The translations under genes and the position numbers were made by a program. This document shows, piece by piece, positions 16,596 through 25,891 of a DNA stretch of 64,000 bases; the stretch's first letter is position 1, and each line of letters opens with the position of its first letter. The DNA comes from Tidjanibacter sp. (GTDB lineage Bacteria; Bacteroidota; Bacteroidia; Bacteroidales; Rikenellaceae): positions 1-64,000 of the forward strand of contig JAFQNC010000018.1 of assembly GCA_017396085.1 (NCBI GenBank), given 5' to 3'. Under the pieces are notes generated by a model, which saw only the letters and a list, made by a program, of their open reading frames with translations, was not told the DNA's origin and searched no databases.

Positions 16596-19500
16596 TTAGG
16601 CCCACTTAACCAGAGCGAAGTCCATACGGTGGGGCAAATTCTCGTTCTTCGGGAACACCCTCAGTGCGATGTCATACGAGCCGGTGTGCTCCATCGGAGC
16701 CTCCACTGCGTAGACCACCTTCGAGCCCTCGGTGCTGACCACCTTCAACTCAAACTTGCCGGCAATCTTCACATCGTGGCCCTTCTCAATCTGGCTGGCC
16801 AGCAGCAACTCTACGCCAATGTCCTCGGGTTTGAGGCCATCCACGTCAAGAGTTACCTCAAAGCGGTACTTGCCACCCACAACGAAGGGCTGCTTGCCCA
16901 TATCGGCCTGCTGGGTGCCGAGCACACGCACCTTGTCCCAACCGGCACTCACCCTGCGCTTCCAAGCGGCAATCTCGCGAGCCAACAGGTAGTCGTTCTT
17001 CACGAGGCGTTTGTTGCGCTCATACAAGGGGGCATAGAACCTCTCCTCGTAGTCGGTAATCATACGGTTGGTGGTGAAGTTGGAGGCGATGTCGGCCACG
17101 CACTTCTTCATACTTGCAATCCAACCAACAGGCATACCCTTCTCGTTGCGATTGTCGTAGTAGAGAGGAACAATCTGCTCCTCGATGGTGCGGTAAATCA
17201 TCTCGGCGTCAAGTTCGTCTTGGAACCTCTGGTCGGTGTAGGTGCGCTCCATAGGCAGCATCCAACCTGCACCCTCCTTGTAGCCCTCAACCCACCAGCC
17301 GTCAAGTACGCTGAACTGCATCACGCCGTTCATCACTGCCTTCTCACCACTGGTACCCGAAGCCTCCAAAGGACGGGTAGGTGTGTTCAACCAAACATCC
17401 ACGCCTTGAACCATCTTCCTCGAGAGGTCCATATCGTAGTTGGGCAGGAAGAGAATCTTACCCACAAACTCGGGCATTGCCGACACCTCCACGATGCGCT
17501 TGATGAGCTCCTGTCCGGGAATATCCTTCGGGTGAGCCTTACCTGCAAACACAAACTGTACGGGACGCTCGGGGTTGTTTACCAATGCCGACAAACGCTC
17601 CAAGTTGGTGAACAACAGGTGGGCACGTTTGTAGGTGGCAAACCTACGGGCAAAACCGATGGTCAGCACCTCAGGCTTGAAGTTCTCCTTCACGGCCACC
17701 ATCTGGCGGGGCGAAGAGAGGGCAGCCTTCGAGTTGTCGCTCACAATCTTGCCCACGGTCTTGAACAGGCGGTCTTTCAGCGTAAGGCGTGCCTGCCAAA
17801 GCTCCTCATCGGGAATGTTGTAAACTTTCTGCCAAGCGGGGATGTTATACTGATAGTCGTTGAAGCCCTCGGCAAAGTATTTTGCATAGAGTTTACGCAG
17901 AATGGATGCGGTCCAAGTGGGGAAGTGAACACCATTGGTAACATAGCCGATGTGGAGTTCATCCTTGAAGTAGCCGGGCCACATATCACCCAAGATGTCC
18001 TTGCTCACCTCTCCGTGCAACCAGCTCACACCATTAACCTCCTGAGAGAGGTTGCAAGCGAGGAAACTCATCGAGAACTTCTCGTTGGGGTCGTTGGGCC
18101 TTGTCTTACCGAGGTTGATGAACTGCTCCCAAGTGATGCCGAGCCTCTCGGGGTAGTGCGACATATACTGGCGAATCATCTGCTCGGGGAAGGCATCGTG
18201 GCCTGCGGGCACGGGAGTGTGGGTAGTGTAGAGCGAAGAGGAACGAACAACCTCCAAAGCCTCGCTGAACGAGAGGTTCTTGCCGGCAATGTAGTTGTGG
18301 ATGCGCTCCAAGCCGATGAAGGCAGCGTGGCCCTCGTTGCAGTGGTAAACATCGCTCTTGATACCGAGTGCATTCAGAGCCCTGATACCGCCAACGCCGA
18401 GCAACAACTCCTGTTTAAGACGGTTCTCCCAGTCGCCACCATAGAGGTGGTGGGTGATGCTCCTATCCTCATCGAGGTTGAGCTCGTGGTCGGTGTCAAG
18501 CAGGTAGAGGTCTGTGCGGCCCACCTCGCACTTCCAAATGCGGGCGGTAACCACACGGCCGGGCAGTGCCACGTTCACCGTACACCAGTTGCCCACCTCA
18601 TCCCTTGCGGGCGAAATGGGGAGTTTGTAGAAGTTCTGTGCCTCGTAGGCGGCCTCTTGTGCGCCTTGGGCAGAGAGTTTTTGTGTGAAGTAGCCGTAGC
18701 GGTAGAGCAGACCCACGGCAACCATAGGTACGTTCTTATCCGAAGCCTCCTTGATGTAGTCGCCGGCGAGGATACCCAGACCACCCGAGTAAATCTTCAA
18801 CGAGGAGTGCAGACCGTACTCCATACTGAAGTAGGCAATCTTGGGACCCTTGGCCTCGGCCTTCTTGCTCATATAGTCCTCAAACTGGCCATACACATCG
18901 GCCAACTTGGCGAGGAACGCCTTGTCCTGCTCCAACTCCTTAACCCTTTGGTAGGGGAGTTTGTCGAGGAAGGCGATGGGGTTCTTCAAGCACTCAGCCC
19001 ACAACTCGGCGTCAATATACTCAAAGAGCTCGTGGGCTCCCAAAGTCCAACTCCACCAGAGGTTTTTCGAGAGTGCCTCCAGTGCGCGAAGGCTCTTGGG
19101 AAGGCTCTTCTCAACCATCACACGGCTCCAGTTGGGAGTGCTGCTCACCAACTGCTGGCGCACGAAGTTCACCTGCTCGTTTACCGAGCCGCCATCGTAG
19201 ACAGCCTTGTTGGTGCGGGTGATAACCTTGTCCAGAGCCACGCCATAGGCCTCGGCGTAGTGCTCAAAGAGGTTGTGCCACAGTGCGGTGCGCGAAATCT
19301 CATAGGCCGAAGTGCGGGTCTCGGCATACTCCTTTGCACCCATAGTGGCAAAACGCTCAATGGTCTCGGCAATGGAGTCGGCAACAAAGGCATCGTTGCT
19401 GTCGTTGCGAGTAATCACCGTTACACCCTTGTGGCGGCCACCCAAGTCATCCACCCACTTGCCAAAGCCGGCCAATGTGGTTGTGATGGTGGGCACCGAG

Positions 19501-20852
19501 AATGCTACGCTCTCCAGCGGGGTGTAGCCCCAAGGCTCGTAGTAGGATGCAAACACGGTGAGGTCCATACCTGCCAACAGGTCGTAGTAGGTCTTACCGA
19601 AGATACCATCGTTACCCTGCAAGTAGCTGGGCACGAAGAGCACCTTCACCTTCGAGTCGGCCTCCATAAGTTTGCTACCCGCTATGGCCCTCACAATGGG
19701 GTCGCCCTCCTGATTGGAGAGGTAGTGGGTGGTGCAAGGATAGGCATTTGCATCAATGGGGTTGTTGCTGTCGGCCAAGTGGGCCATCAGGTCGCGGCGA
19801 GGACCCTCGTTGCCCGCGGGCACAGTGATGATGGCCAGCACCTCCCTGCCATCGGTCAGATTGGCAGCAACCTGCTTGAGAGCCTGAATGAACACATCAA
19901 GACCCTTGTTCTTGAACTCATAGCGGCCCGAAGTGCCCACAATCAGGGGCTCCTTGTCGTATTTCTTACCGAAGCAAGCCTCGGCAACCTCAATCATCTT
20001 CTTGCGCGACTCCTTGCGCAGAGCCTCGCTCTCTTTGCCTTTGGCCACGAAGTTGTCCTCAAAGCCATTGGGGGTAACAACATCTACCTCCGAGCCAAGC
20101 AGATACTTACACTCCTTGGCGGTAATGCGGCTCACGGTACAGAATGCATCGTGGTTGCGGGCAGCCACCTTCTCCAACGAGTGTTTGGCCACCACGTTGA
20201 ACTGGCGTGCAAAGTCATCGGCATTGAAAGTACCAAGACCACTATAAAGGGGAAGTCCGTTGCCTGCAATGCAGCGGCCCATAACGGTTGCGTGGGTGCT
20301 GAACACGGTTGCGGTGTAGGGCGAAGCCGTGCGCAGGTAGAGGCCGCCACTTGCGGTCATCCACTCGTGGAAGTGAGCCACGGTGCGGTCGGTCGAGGAG
20401 CAGAAGTTGTTGATGTAGCTCTCGATAACCTTACCTGCGGCAAAACCAAAAATCACGGGCTCGATGTAGTCCCACTGGCCACTGATGCTGTCTACCTTGT
20501 ACTCCTCCCAGAGGAATTTCAAGATGTCGTCCTTGCGGGCAAAGAGCGAGTTGAAGTCCACCAACACCACCACAGGGCTGCCCTCAATGCGCCAACGGCC
20601 AACCCTCACACGGTAGCCCTCCGAGTAGAGCACCTGCCTCCACTCGCGCAACATATTCAGGTCTTCCTCAAACTCGGGGTTTGCACCCTCGCGGTTGATG
20701 TCGGGACCAATCAAAATATACTTGTCGCCCAACTCTTTTACTACGGTCTGTGCTTTGGTGGCCACCACGGTGTGGATACCGCCAACTTTGTTGCAAACCT
20801 CCCAACTAACCTCAAACAGGTAGTCCGGTCTTTGTACAGTTTCGTTTTTCAT
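16596..20852 (-). CDS. Fused glycogen synthase (GT3-like) and alpha-glucan phosphorylase (GT35)
   Basis: About 1,419 residues with two enzymes in one chain. Residues 1 to about 560 are a eukaryotic-type (GT3) glycogen synthase: VSWEVCNKVGGIHTVVATKA near the start and YYEPWGYTPLESVAF with the E-x7-E motif. Residues from about 580 are an alpha-glucan phosphorylase of the short bacterial/archaeal type: SKNLWWSW, YFSMEYGLHSSLKIYSGGLG, HCNEGHAAF, and the pyridoxal-phosphate site near EASGTSGEKAVMNG. The fusion holds opposing activities, chain extension and phosphorolysis. The start is set at MKNETV (ATG 20852) after an AGG-rich leader, not at the upstream in-frame codon 20897. It is the first gene of the leftward glycogen cluster. 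Confidence 0.92.
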   Translation of the reverse strand: MKNETVQRPDYLFEVSWEVCNKVGGIHTVVATKAQTVVKELGDKYILIGPDINREGANPEFEEDLNMLREWRQVLYSEGYRVRVGRWRIEGSPVVVLVDFNSLFARKDDILKFLWEEYKVDSISGQWDYIEPVIFGFAAGKVIESYINNFCSSTDRTVAHFHEWMTASGGLYLRTASPYTATVFSTHATVMGRCIAGNGLPLYSGLGTFNADDFARQFNVVAKHSLEKVAARNHDAFCTVSRITAKECKYLLGSEVDVVTPNGFEDNFVAKGKESEALRKESRKKMIEVAEACFGKKYDKEPLIVGTSGRYEFKNKGLDVFIQALKQVAANLTDGREVLAIITVPAGNEGPRRDLMAHLADSNNPIDANAYPCTTHYLSNQEGDPIVRAIAGSKLMEADSKVKVLFVPSYLQGNDGIFGKTYYDLLAGMDLTVFASYYEPWGYTPLESVAFSVPTITTTLAGFGKWVDDLGGRHKGVTVITRNDSNDAFVADSIAETIERFATMGAKEYAETRTSAYEISRTALWHNLFEHYAEAYGVALDKVITRTNKAVYDGGSVNEQVNFVRQQLVSSTPNWSRVMVEKSLPKSLRALEALSKNLWWSWTLGAHELFEYIDAELWAECLKNPIAFLDKLPYQRVKELEQDKAFLAKLADVYGQFEDYMSKKAEAKGPKIAYFSMEYGLHSSLKIYSGGLGILAGDYIKEASDKNVPMVAVGLLYRYGYFTQKLSAQGAQEAAYEAQNFYKLPISPARDEVGNWCTVNVALPGRVVTARIWKCEVGRTDLYLLDTDHELNLDEDRSITHHLYGGDWENRLKQELLLGVGGIRALNALGIKSDVYHCNEGHAAFIGLERIHNYIAGKNLSFSEALEVVRSSSLYTTHTPVPAGHDAFPEQMIRQYMSHYPERLGITWEQFINLGKTRPNDPNEKFSMSFLACNLSQEVNGVSWLHGEVSKDILGDMWPGYFKDELHIGYVTNGVHFPTWTASILRKLYAKYFAEGFNDYQYNIPAWQKVYNIPDEELWQARLTLKDRLFKTVGKIVSDNSKAALSSPRQMVAVKENFKPEVLTIGFARRFATYKRAHLLFTNLERLSALVNNPERPVQFVFAGKAHPKDIPGQELIKRIVEVSAMPEFVGKILFLPNYDMDLSRKMVQGVDVWLNTPTRPLEASGTSGEKAVMNGVMQFSVLDGWWVEGYKEGAGWMLPMERTYTDQRFQDELDAEMIYRTIEEQIVPLYYDNRNEKGMPVGWIASMKKCVADIASNFTTNRMITDYEERFYAPLYERNKRLVKNDYLLAREIAAWKRRVSAGWDKVRVLGTQQADMGKQPFVVGGKYRFEVTLDVDGLKPEDIGVELLLASQIEKGHDVKIAGKFELKVVSTEGSKVVYAVEAPMEHTGSYDIALRVFPKNENLPHRMDFALVKWA

Positions 20853-20897
20853 ACCTAATCTTTTCGGCCTGCCCTTGTGCCGCGGTGCCCTATTCAT

Positions 20898-21190
20898 TGG
20901 CCCCTCCTCGGACGCTTATGCACCTCTCGGCTGCAAGCCCTTTAGTTTTTTGTGATTATTTTGTTTGTTCGTTTTTTCTTTTTCACTCCACCTTATGGTG
21001 GAAATTCGACACAAAAGTAATCAAATTTCCGAAGTTTACCATATTTATTTATATGGTTTTTAAATTTTTTTAATAATTAACGATTTGGTAACGCAGCCGA
21101 CCTCTCCGAATTGGGCGCAAATTGTCCGAAGAAGAGCATCTAAATCAACCCAAATCACTCCCCAATTACGCCCTGAAATCAGGCTCCAAA
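20898..21190. promoter_or_regulatory. Promoter region of the glycogen cluster
   Basis: On the minus strand TACTTTTG (21012-21019) matches TAnnTTTG about 160 bases upstream of the fusion gene. The AT-rich DNA to 21080 lies upstream of it. No gene in this gap. Confidence 0.4.
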
Positions 21191-22300
21191 TCAATCAAAA
21201 AACTCGGCCGTTACGCCATCCGAAACGAGCCACGCCCCCTCGGCAAAAGCAATATTTGTACCCCTTTGGAGAAGCACTCCATCGTGGATAAATCGTTGCG
21301 CCCGATGGGCGAATTCTTCCGCCTTGGCGGTGCCAAACTTGGTGGCTATCTCATTGAGGCTCACGCCCTCACAAGTGCGCAAGCGGACCATTACATACTC
21401 CTCGTAGAGTTCCTCCTCCGAGAGCACTTCGCTCTCTGCCGCAGTGCCTGCAAGGTAGGCCCCAATGGTGGGCGAATTCCAACTGCGCAGGTGCCCTCCA
21501 TCGTAGGAGTGGGCACCCGGGCCGATACCGAGGTAGGGGGTGCCTCGCCAGTAGGCTCCGTTGTGGCGTGAGCGGCGACCGGGGCGGGCAAAGTTGGAAA
21601 TCTCGTAGTGCTCGTAGCTCGCCTCGTGCAGCAACCTGCACATTGCAGCATACTCTTGCTCAACAACCTCTTCCGCTGCCACCTGCACCCCTCGTTTACC
21701 AAAGAGGGTGTTCTCCTCAATGGTGAGGCAGTAGGCCGAAATGTGCTCCACATTGAGTTCTATGGCCTTCTGCACATTCTCCTCCCACTGCTCCAAGGTG
21801 AGGGTGGGAAGGCCGTAGATGAGGTCGATGGAGATATTGTCGAAACCCGCCCTGCGGGCACTCTCCACGGACCTCACTGCCCCTGCTGCATCGTGGCGGC
21901 GGTTCATCATCCTAAGGTCCTCATTGCGAAACGATTGTATGCCTATGCTCAATCGGCTTACACCCACCCGCCTGAGCCCTCGCAGGTACTCCTCCGTGAG
22001 GTCATCGGGGTTGGCCTCCACCGTTATCTCCTCCACCGCAGTGCAGTCCACGGCGGTGGCGATTTTCTCCAACAGCGCACCCAACTCTTCGGGCTCACAC
22101 ACCGAGGGGGTGCCACCACCAAAGTAGATGGTTTTCAGCACCGTACCCTCCAACTCCGCACTCCTGCGGACCACCTCCTCGCCCATCGCCGCAAGCACCT
22201 CGCCCTTGCGCCCCAAAGCCATCGTCTTGGGGAAGTCGCAATAGCCGCAAAGGCGTTTGCAAAAAGGTATGTGGAGATATATGGAGGATGAGTTTGGCAT
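21191..22300 (-). CDS. hemW: HemW-like radical SAM protein
   Basis: A 369-residue radical SAM protein of the HemW (coproporphyrinogen III oxidase-like) family, a haem chaperone. The 4Fe-4S motif is in YLHIPFCKRLCGYCDF near residues 8-23 (C-x3-C-x2-C), followed by YFGGGTPS, VEANPDDLT, SRLSIGIQSF and IDLIYGLPTLT. A C-terminal HemN_C-like domain has HYEISNFARPG and YLGIGPGAHSY. HemW proteins have the CxxxCxxC motif but lack the fourth N-terminal cysteine of true HemN. The start is set at MPNSSS (ATG 22300), because the upstream codons lie in the AT-rich spacer shared with pckA. It is divergent from pckA. Confidence 0.9.
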   Translation of the reverse strand: MPNSSSIYLHIPFCKRLCGYCDFPKTMALGRKGEVLAAMGEEVVRRSAELEGTVLKTIYFGGGTPSVCEPEELGALLEKIATAVDCTAVEEITVEANPDDLTEEYLRGLRRVGVSRLSIGIQSFRNEDLRMMNRRHDAAGAVRSVESARRAGFDNISIDLIYGLPTLTLEQWEENVQKAIELNVEHISAYCLTIEENTLFGKRGVQVAAEEVVEQEYAAMCRLLHEASYEHYEISNFARPGRRSRHNGAYWRGTPYLGIGPGAHSYDGGHLRSWNSPTIGAYLAGTAAESEVLSEEELYEEYVMVRLRTCEGVSLNEIATKFGTAKAEEFAHRAQRFIHDGVLLQRGTNIAFAEGAWLVSDGVTAEFFD

Positions 22301-22386
22301 CACTTGTGGTTTAGTGCCATAAAGATAGTGAAAAAAATTTAATATTAAATTCACACTGGCTGTTTTTCAAATAACAATAAAGGTAT

Positions 22387-22394
22387 TACCTTTG
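22387..22394 (+). promoter_or_regulatory. -7 box TACCTTTG of pckA
   Basis: TACCTTTG lies 72 bases before the pckA ATG, giving a leader of roughly 65 bases. The -33 element is not sharp. Confidence 0.55.
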
Positions 22395-22465
22395 CGACCG
22401 GTTAGTTAGATTTAATTCAAAAACAACAAACAATCAACAAAATAAAACAAACAAAGCAACACACT

Positions 22466-24073
22466 ATGGCTACTTTGGATTTGAAAAAGTATGGCATTGA
22501 GGGTGCCGAAGTTATCTACAATCCCTCCTATGAGCAACTGTTTGAGGATGAGACCAATCCCAACCTTGAAGGTTACGAGAAAGGCCAACTCACCGAGACA
22601 GGCGCTGTGAACGTAATGACCGGTATCTACACCGGCCGCTCGCCCAAAGACAAATTCTTCGTTAAGGACGAGACCTCGGAGAACACCGTATGGTGGACCT
22701 CGGAGGAGTACAAGAACGACAACAAGCCCGTAACTCCCGAGGCTTGGAAGGAGCTCAAGAAGATTGCCACCAAGCAACTCTCCAACAAGAAACTCTACGT
22801 TATGGATACCTTCTGCGGTGCAAACGAGAACACCCGCCTGAAAATCCGCTTCATTATGGAGGTGGCTTGGCAGGCTCACTTTGTGAAAAATATGTTCATC
22901 CGCCCCACCGAGGAGGAGTTGGCAAACTATGGCGAGCCCGACTTCGTGGTACTCAACGCCTCGAAGGCAAAAGTTGAGAACTACAAAGAGCTCGGCCTCA
23001 ACAGCGAGACCGCCGTTGTGTTCAACCTCACCGAGAAGGTTCAGGTTATCATCAACACTTGGTATGGTGGCGAGATGAAGAAGGGTATGTTCTCCTATAT
23101 GAACTACCTCCTTCCCTTGAAGGGCATCGCTTCGATGCACTGCTCGGCCAACACCAACGAGAAGGGCGAGACCGCCATTTTCTTCGGCCTTTCGGGTACC
23201 GGTAAGACCACCCTTTCGACCGACCCCAAACGTCAGCTCATCGGTGATGACGAGCACGGCTGGGATGACGAGGGCGTGTTCAACTTTGAGGGCGGCTGCT
23301 ACGCCAAGGTTATCAACCTCGACAAGGAGAGCGAGCCCGACATCTGGAACGCCATCCGCCGCGATGCACTCTTGGAGAACGTAACCGTTGATGCCAATGG
23401 CCACTGCGACTTCGCCGACAAGAGCGTTACCGAGAACACCCGCGTATCGTACCCCATCTACCACATCAACAACATCGTGAAGCCCATCTCGAAGGCTCCC
23501 GCTGCCAAGAAGGTTATCTTCCTGTCGGCCGATGCATTTGGTGTGCTGCCTCCCGTGTCGGTGCTGACTCCCGAGCAGACCAAATACTACTTCCTCTCGG
23601 GCTTTACCGCCAAACTCGCTGGTACCGAGCGTGGTATCACCGAGCCCACCCCCACCTTCTCGGCTTGCTTCGGTGCTGCCTTCTTGTCGCTGCACCCCAC
23701 CAAGTATGGCGAGGAACTCGTGAAGAGGATGCAGGCTTCGGGCGCAACCGCCTACCTTGTGAACACCGGTTGGAATGGTACCGGCAAGCGTATCTCGATT
23801 AAGGACACCCGCGGCATCATTGATGCTATCTTGGATGGCTCCATCGACAACGCTCCCACCAAGCAGATTCCCTACTTCAACTTCACCGTGCCCACCGAGT
23901 TGCCCGGCGTAAACCCCGCAATTTTGGACCCCCGCGACACCTACGCTACCGAGGAGGAGTGGACCGTGAAGGCTGAGGACTTGGCTGGTCGCTTCATCAA
24001 GAACTTCTCGAAGTTCACCACCAATGAGGAGGGTAAGGCACTCGTTGCTGCCGGTCCCAAGTTGGAGAAATAG
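22466..24073 (+). CDS. pckA: Phosphoenolpyruvate carboxykinase (ATP)
   Basis: A 535-residue ATP-dependent PEP carboxykinase that interconverts oxaloacetate and PEP. In gut Bacteroidales it usually works in the CO2-fixing direction on the way to succinate and propionate. Visible: [10 protein letters not shown] near 54-63, the kinase-1a P-loop [11 protein letters not shown] near 241-251, the metal site [22 protein letters not shown] next to it, and [13 protein letters not shown] near the end. Length is standard. Codon use is highly biased (GAG, AAG, ACC), as expected for an abundant protein. The gene has its own promoter and a strong terminator. Confidence 0.97.
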   Translation: MATLDLKKYGIEGAEVIYNPSYEQLFEDETNPNLEGYEKGQLTETGAVNVMTGIYTGRSPKDKFFVKDETSENTVWWTSEEYKNDNKPVTPEAWKELKKIATKQLSNKKLYVMDTFCGANENTRLKIRFIMEVAWQAHFVKNMFIRPTEEELANYGEPDFVVLNASKAKVENYKELGLNSETAVVFNLTEKVQVIINTWYGGEMKKGMFSYMNYLLPLKGIASMHCSANTNEKGETAIFFGLSGTGKTTLSTDPKRQLIGDDEHGWDDEGVFNFEGGCYAKVINLDKESEPDIWNAIRRDALLENVTVDANGHCDFADKSVTENTRVSYPIYHINNIVKPISKAPAAKKVIFLSADAFGVLPPVSVLTPEQTKYYFLSGFTAKLAGTERGITEPTPTFSACFGAAFLSLHPTKYGEELVKRMQASGATAYLVNTGWNGTGKRISIKDTRGIIDAILDGSIDNAPTKQIPYFNFTVPTELPGVNPAILDPRDTYATEEEWTVKAEDLAGRFIKNFSKFTTNEEGKALVAAGPKLEK

Positions 24074-24109
24074 TCGATTGCTCTCCTGCGGAGTAACGCA
24101 CACAAAGCA

Positions 24110-24138
24110 GAAGGCTCGGAGTTTTGCTCCGAGCCTTC
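24110..24138 (+). terminator. Terminator of pckA
   Basis: GAAGGCTCGGAG, loop TTTTG and CTCCGAGCCTTC form a perfect 12-bp stem, followed by a T run after GCTTG. Nearly the same hairpin recurs at 25661. Confidence 0.9.
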
Positions 24139-24146
24139 GCTTGTTT

Positions 24147-24178
24147 TTTGTGTATTCCAAAATATATTTTTACATTTG
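24147..24178 (+). promoter_or_regulatory. Consensus promoter of the structured RNA
   Basis: TTTG at 24147-24150, exactly 20 bases, and TACATTTG at 24171-24178. This is one of the best consensus promoters in the window. Confidence 0.7.
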
Positions 24179-24184
24179 TAACGA

Positions 24185-24337
24185 CATACAGCCTAATCGC
24201 CATCGAACTACCACATTGATTTGGAAAGGCTTTTGTACATCTCATTAGGTGAGTTGCGCTTTGCGTGTACTAACCTGTAGAGATGTAAGGGTGTGGTAGC
24301 CCTTGATGGCGTGCAGGTATGGTGCACGCTTTTTTTG
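24185..24337 (+). ncRNA. Structured RNA candidate, 6S-like rod with an internal bubble
   Basis: From the promoter start (about 24185) to the T7 run at 24330-24336 lies a transcript of about 150 bases without a reading frame. It folds into nested helices: CGCCATC (24198) with GATGGCG (24305); CTACCACA (24208) with TGTGGTAG (24292); a 20-base 5' bubble opposite 4 bases; TACATCTC (24236) with GAGATGTA (24280); AGGTgAGT (24247) with ACTaACCT (24269); and an apical CGC-TTT-GCG hairpin. A 7-bp terminator stem (GCGTGCA/TGCACGC) with seven T residues ends it. A long rod with one large asymmetric bubble resembles 6S RNA. A leader attenuator for the gene at 24360 is the alternative. Confidence 0.55.
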
Positions 24338-24359
24338 TTTAACCAAAATACCAAACGTT

Positions 24360-24935
24360 ATGAAAAAACTACTCACAACCCTCTTTTGTGCAATGCTCAC
24401 ACTCTGCGCTTTTGCACAATCGGAACACCTGACATTCAAAGGAGTACCCATTGATGGTACATTAAGCGAATATGTTGACAAGATGCGAGATGCAGGTTTT
24501 AGCTACATTGGCAAGCAAGACGGGATGGCACTCCTTTCGGGAGATTTTGCTGGCTATAGAGGCTGCCTTGTTGGTGTAAGCACCCTCAAATCTCTTGATG
24601 TGGTCAATATGATAGGTGTTATATTCCCCGAAGCAGATGACTGGAGTACTCTGAACAATACCTACGAGCGACTTAAATCTATGCTCTCTCAAAAGTATGG
24701 CAGATATGATGATTGCGTGGAAGAATTTCAAGGGTATGCACCAAGGAACGATGGGGACCGTTTGCATAAACTTAAATTTGATAGTTGCACTTGGTATACT
24801 ATTTTCAGGACCGACAAAGGCGATATTGAATTGTCTATTGACCACAATGGTGTAAGTAGTTGTTATGTCAGACTACGATACTTTGATGGAATAAACACCA
24901 ATGCTGTTGAACAACAAGCAATGAACGACCTCTAA
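24360..24935 (+). CDS. Secreted hypothetical protein
   Basis: 191 residues with a clear signal peptide (MKKLLTTLFCAMLTLCAFA, cleavage before QSEHL). The mature part (HLTFKGVPIDGTLSEYVDKM and onward) belongs to a type of short secreted protein that is frequent in Bacteroidetes and has no known role. It is probably periplasmic. The start ATG 24360 sits 23 bases after the T run of the structured RNA, so it may be expressed by readthrough. A second small gene follows after 34 bases. Confidence 0.75.
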   Translation: MKKLLTTLFCAMLTLCAFAQSEHLTFKGVPIDGTLSEYVDKMRDAGFSYIGKQDGMALLSGDFAGYRGCLVGVSTLKSLDVVNMIGVIFPEADDWSTLNNTYERLKSMLSQKYGRYDDCVEEFQGYAPRNDGDRLHKLKFDSCTWYTIFRTDKGDIELSIDHNGVSSCYVRLRYFDGINTNAVEQQAMNDL

Positions 24936-24969
24936 TAAACACACAATAAAACAAATCAAAACTTTAATT

Positions 24970-25272
24970 ATGGAAAACTCTAACATCAACTCACAACCCA
25001 CGCAAAACCAACAAATGGCTCCTGACAACAATCTCGTGTGGGCTATTCTTTCTACCCTGCTTTGCTGCTGGCCTTTCGGCATACCTGCAATTGTGAATGC
25101 GGCAAAGGTGGATAAGTATTGGCTTGCAGGCCACCACGAGGAGGCCATTCACGCAGCCAATGAGGCCAAGAGGTGGTCCAAAATCTCGGCTATTGCTGCG
25201 CTTGTTTTTTGGGCCTTGTATATTCTTTTTGTGGTTGTTCTTGGCGTATTCGCTGTGGGACTTGACTACTAA
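24970..25272 (+). CDS. CD225/dispanin-family membrane protein
   Basis: A 100-residue membrane protein. An N-terminal hydrophilic, glutamine/asparagine-rich stretch precedes NNLVWAILSTLLCCWPFGIPAIVNAAKVDKYW, the CD225/dispanin signature with the double cysteine and the P-x-G-I-x-A-I pattern. A second hydrophobic helix (ISAIAALVFWALYILFVVVLG) follows. The bacterial role of the family is unknown. Its stop is directly followed by the ATG of the DUF2752 gene, so they are translationally linked. Confidence 0.85.
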   Translation: MENSNINSQPTQNQQMAPDNNLVWAILSTLLCCWPFGIPAIVNAAKVDKYWLAGHHEEAIHAANEAKRWSKISAIAALVFWALYILFVVVLGVFAVGLDY

Positions 25273-25656
25273 ATGTATCGAAGAAAGACTGTTGTTGTAG
25301 TATTGATTGCGAGTTTGGCGGTGTTGGGAGCCTATGCGGTTTTTAACCCCGCCACATCTCGTTTTGCACCAAAGTGTGCATTCAAGACACTCACGGGGTA
25401 TGATTGTCCTTCGTGTGGTGGGCAAAGAGCCGCACACGCCCTATTGAATGGCAGGGTGGAAGAGGCTTTTATGCTCAATCCTTTTTTGTTCCTTGCCATA
25501 CCATACTTGGTGGCAGTTACTTATGCGGCCTTTTCAAAGAGTCGGTTTGCGTTAGCCATAAAACCCATAGTTCACCACCCTGTTGCGATAGGGTTTTACT
25601 TGGTGCTCTATGTGGTTTGGTGGATAGTTCGCAATACCCCACTATGGCAGTCGTGA
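25273..25656 (+). CDS. DUF2752 membrane protein
   Basis: A 127-residue membrane protein with the DUF2752 core: CAFKTLTGYDCPSCGGQRAAHALLNGRVEEAFMLNPFLFL, in which C-P-x-C-G-x-x-R and the later N-P are the conserved marks. It starts directly after the CD225 stop codon with no gap. DUF2752 and CD225/TM2-type small proteins are often neighbours in Bacteroidetes, which supports a shared membrane process of unknown nature. A 16-bp terminator follows at once. Confidence 0.85.
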   Translation: MYRRKTVVVVLIASLAVLGAYAVFNPATSRFAPKCAFKTLTGYDCPSCGGQRAAHALLNGRVEEAFMLNPFLFLAIPYLVAVTYAAFSKSRFALAIKPIVHHPVAIGFYLVLYVVWWIVRNTPLWQS

Positions 25657-25660
25657 GAAA

Positions 25661-25697
25661 AGCAGAAGGCTCGGAGTTTTGCTCCGAGCCTTCTGCT
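25661..25697. terminator. Terminator, second copy of the pckA-type hairpin
   Basis: AGCAGAAGGCTCGGAG, TTTTG, CTCCGAGCCTTCTGCT: a perfect 16-bp stem followed by TTTTG. The inner 12 bp and the loop are identical to 24110-24138. It separates the rightward DUF2752 gene from the leftward rubredoxin. Confidence 0.9.
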
Positions 25698-25717
25698 TTT
25701 GTTGGTGGGCCACGTGG

Positions 25718-25891
25718 TTAGAGTGGCTCAAAGTCGCTCTTGGGTGCGCCACAGAGGGGGCACTTCCAATTTGGTGGCAGTTGCTCAAAGGGGGTGTCGG
25801 CAGGGATGCCGTGCTTGGGGTCGCCAACCGCAGGGTCGTAGACATACTTGCACTTCTTGCAACGCCACTTGCGCATCGTTTTCTGTTCCAT
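25718..25891 (-). CDS. Rubredoxin
   Basis: A 57-residue protein on the minus strand. It has the two rubredoxin knuckles, [17 protein letters not shown] and [17 protein letters not shown], whose four cysteines (C-x2-C twice) bind one iron, plus the [12 protein letters not shown] loop between them. It is a small cytoplasmic electron carrier used by anaerobes, for example with rubrerythrin or other oxygen-detoxifying enzymes, none of which is adjacent. The start is ATG 25891; the internal MRKWRC is an alternative. It is monocistronic. Confidence 0.95.
   Translation of the reverse strand: MEQKTMRKWRCKKCKYVYDPAVGDPKHGIPADTPFEQLPPNWKCPLCGAPKSDFEPL

Noticed and set aside
16539..20858. A 1,439-codon open frame opposite the synthase-phosphorylase gene
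   Set aside because: It is a shadow of the biased codon use of the real minus-strand gene. The translation has no domain and is rich in His, Val and Leu.
22412..24160. A 582-codon frame opposite pckA
   Set aside because: Antisense shadow of a highly expressed gene.
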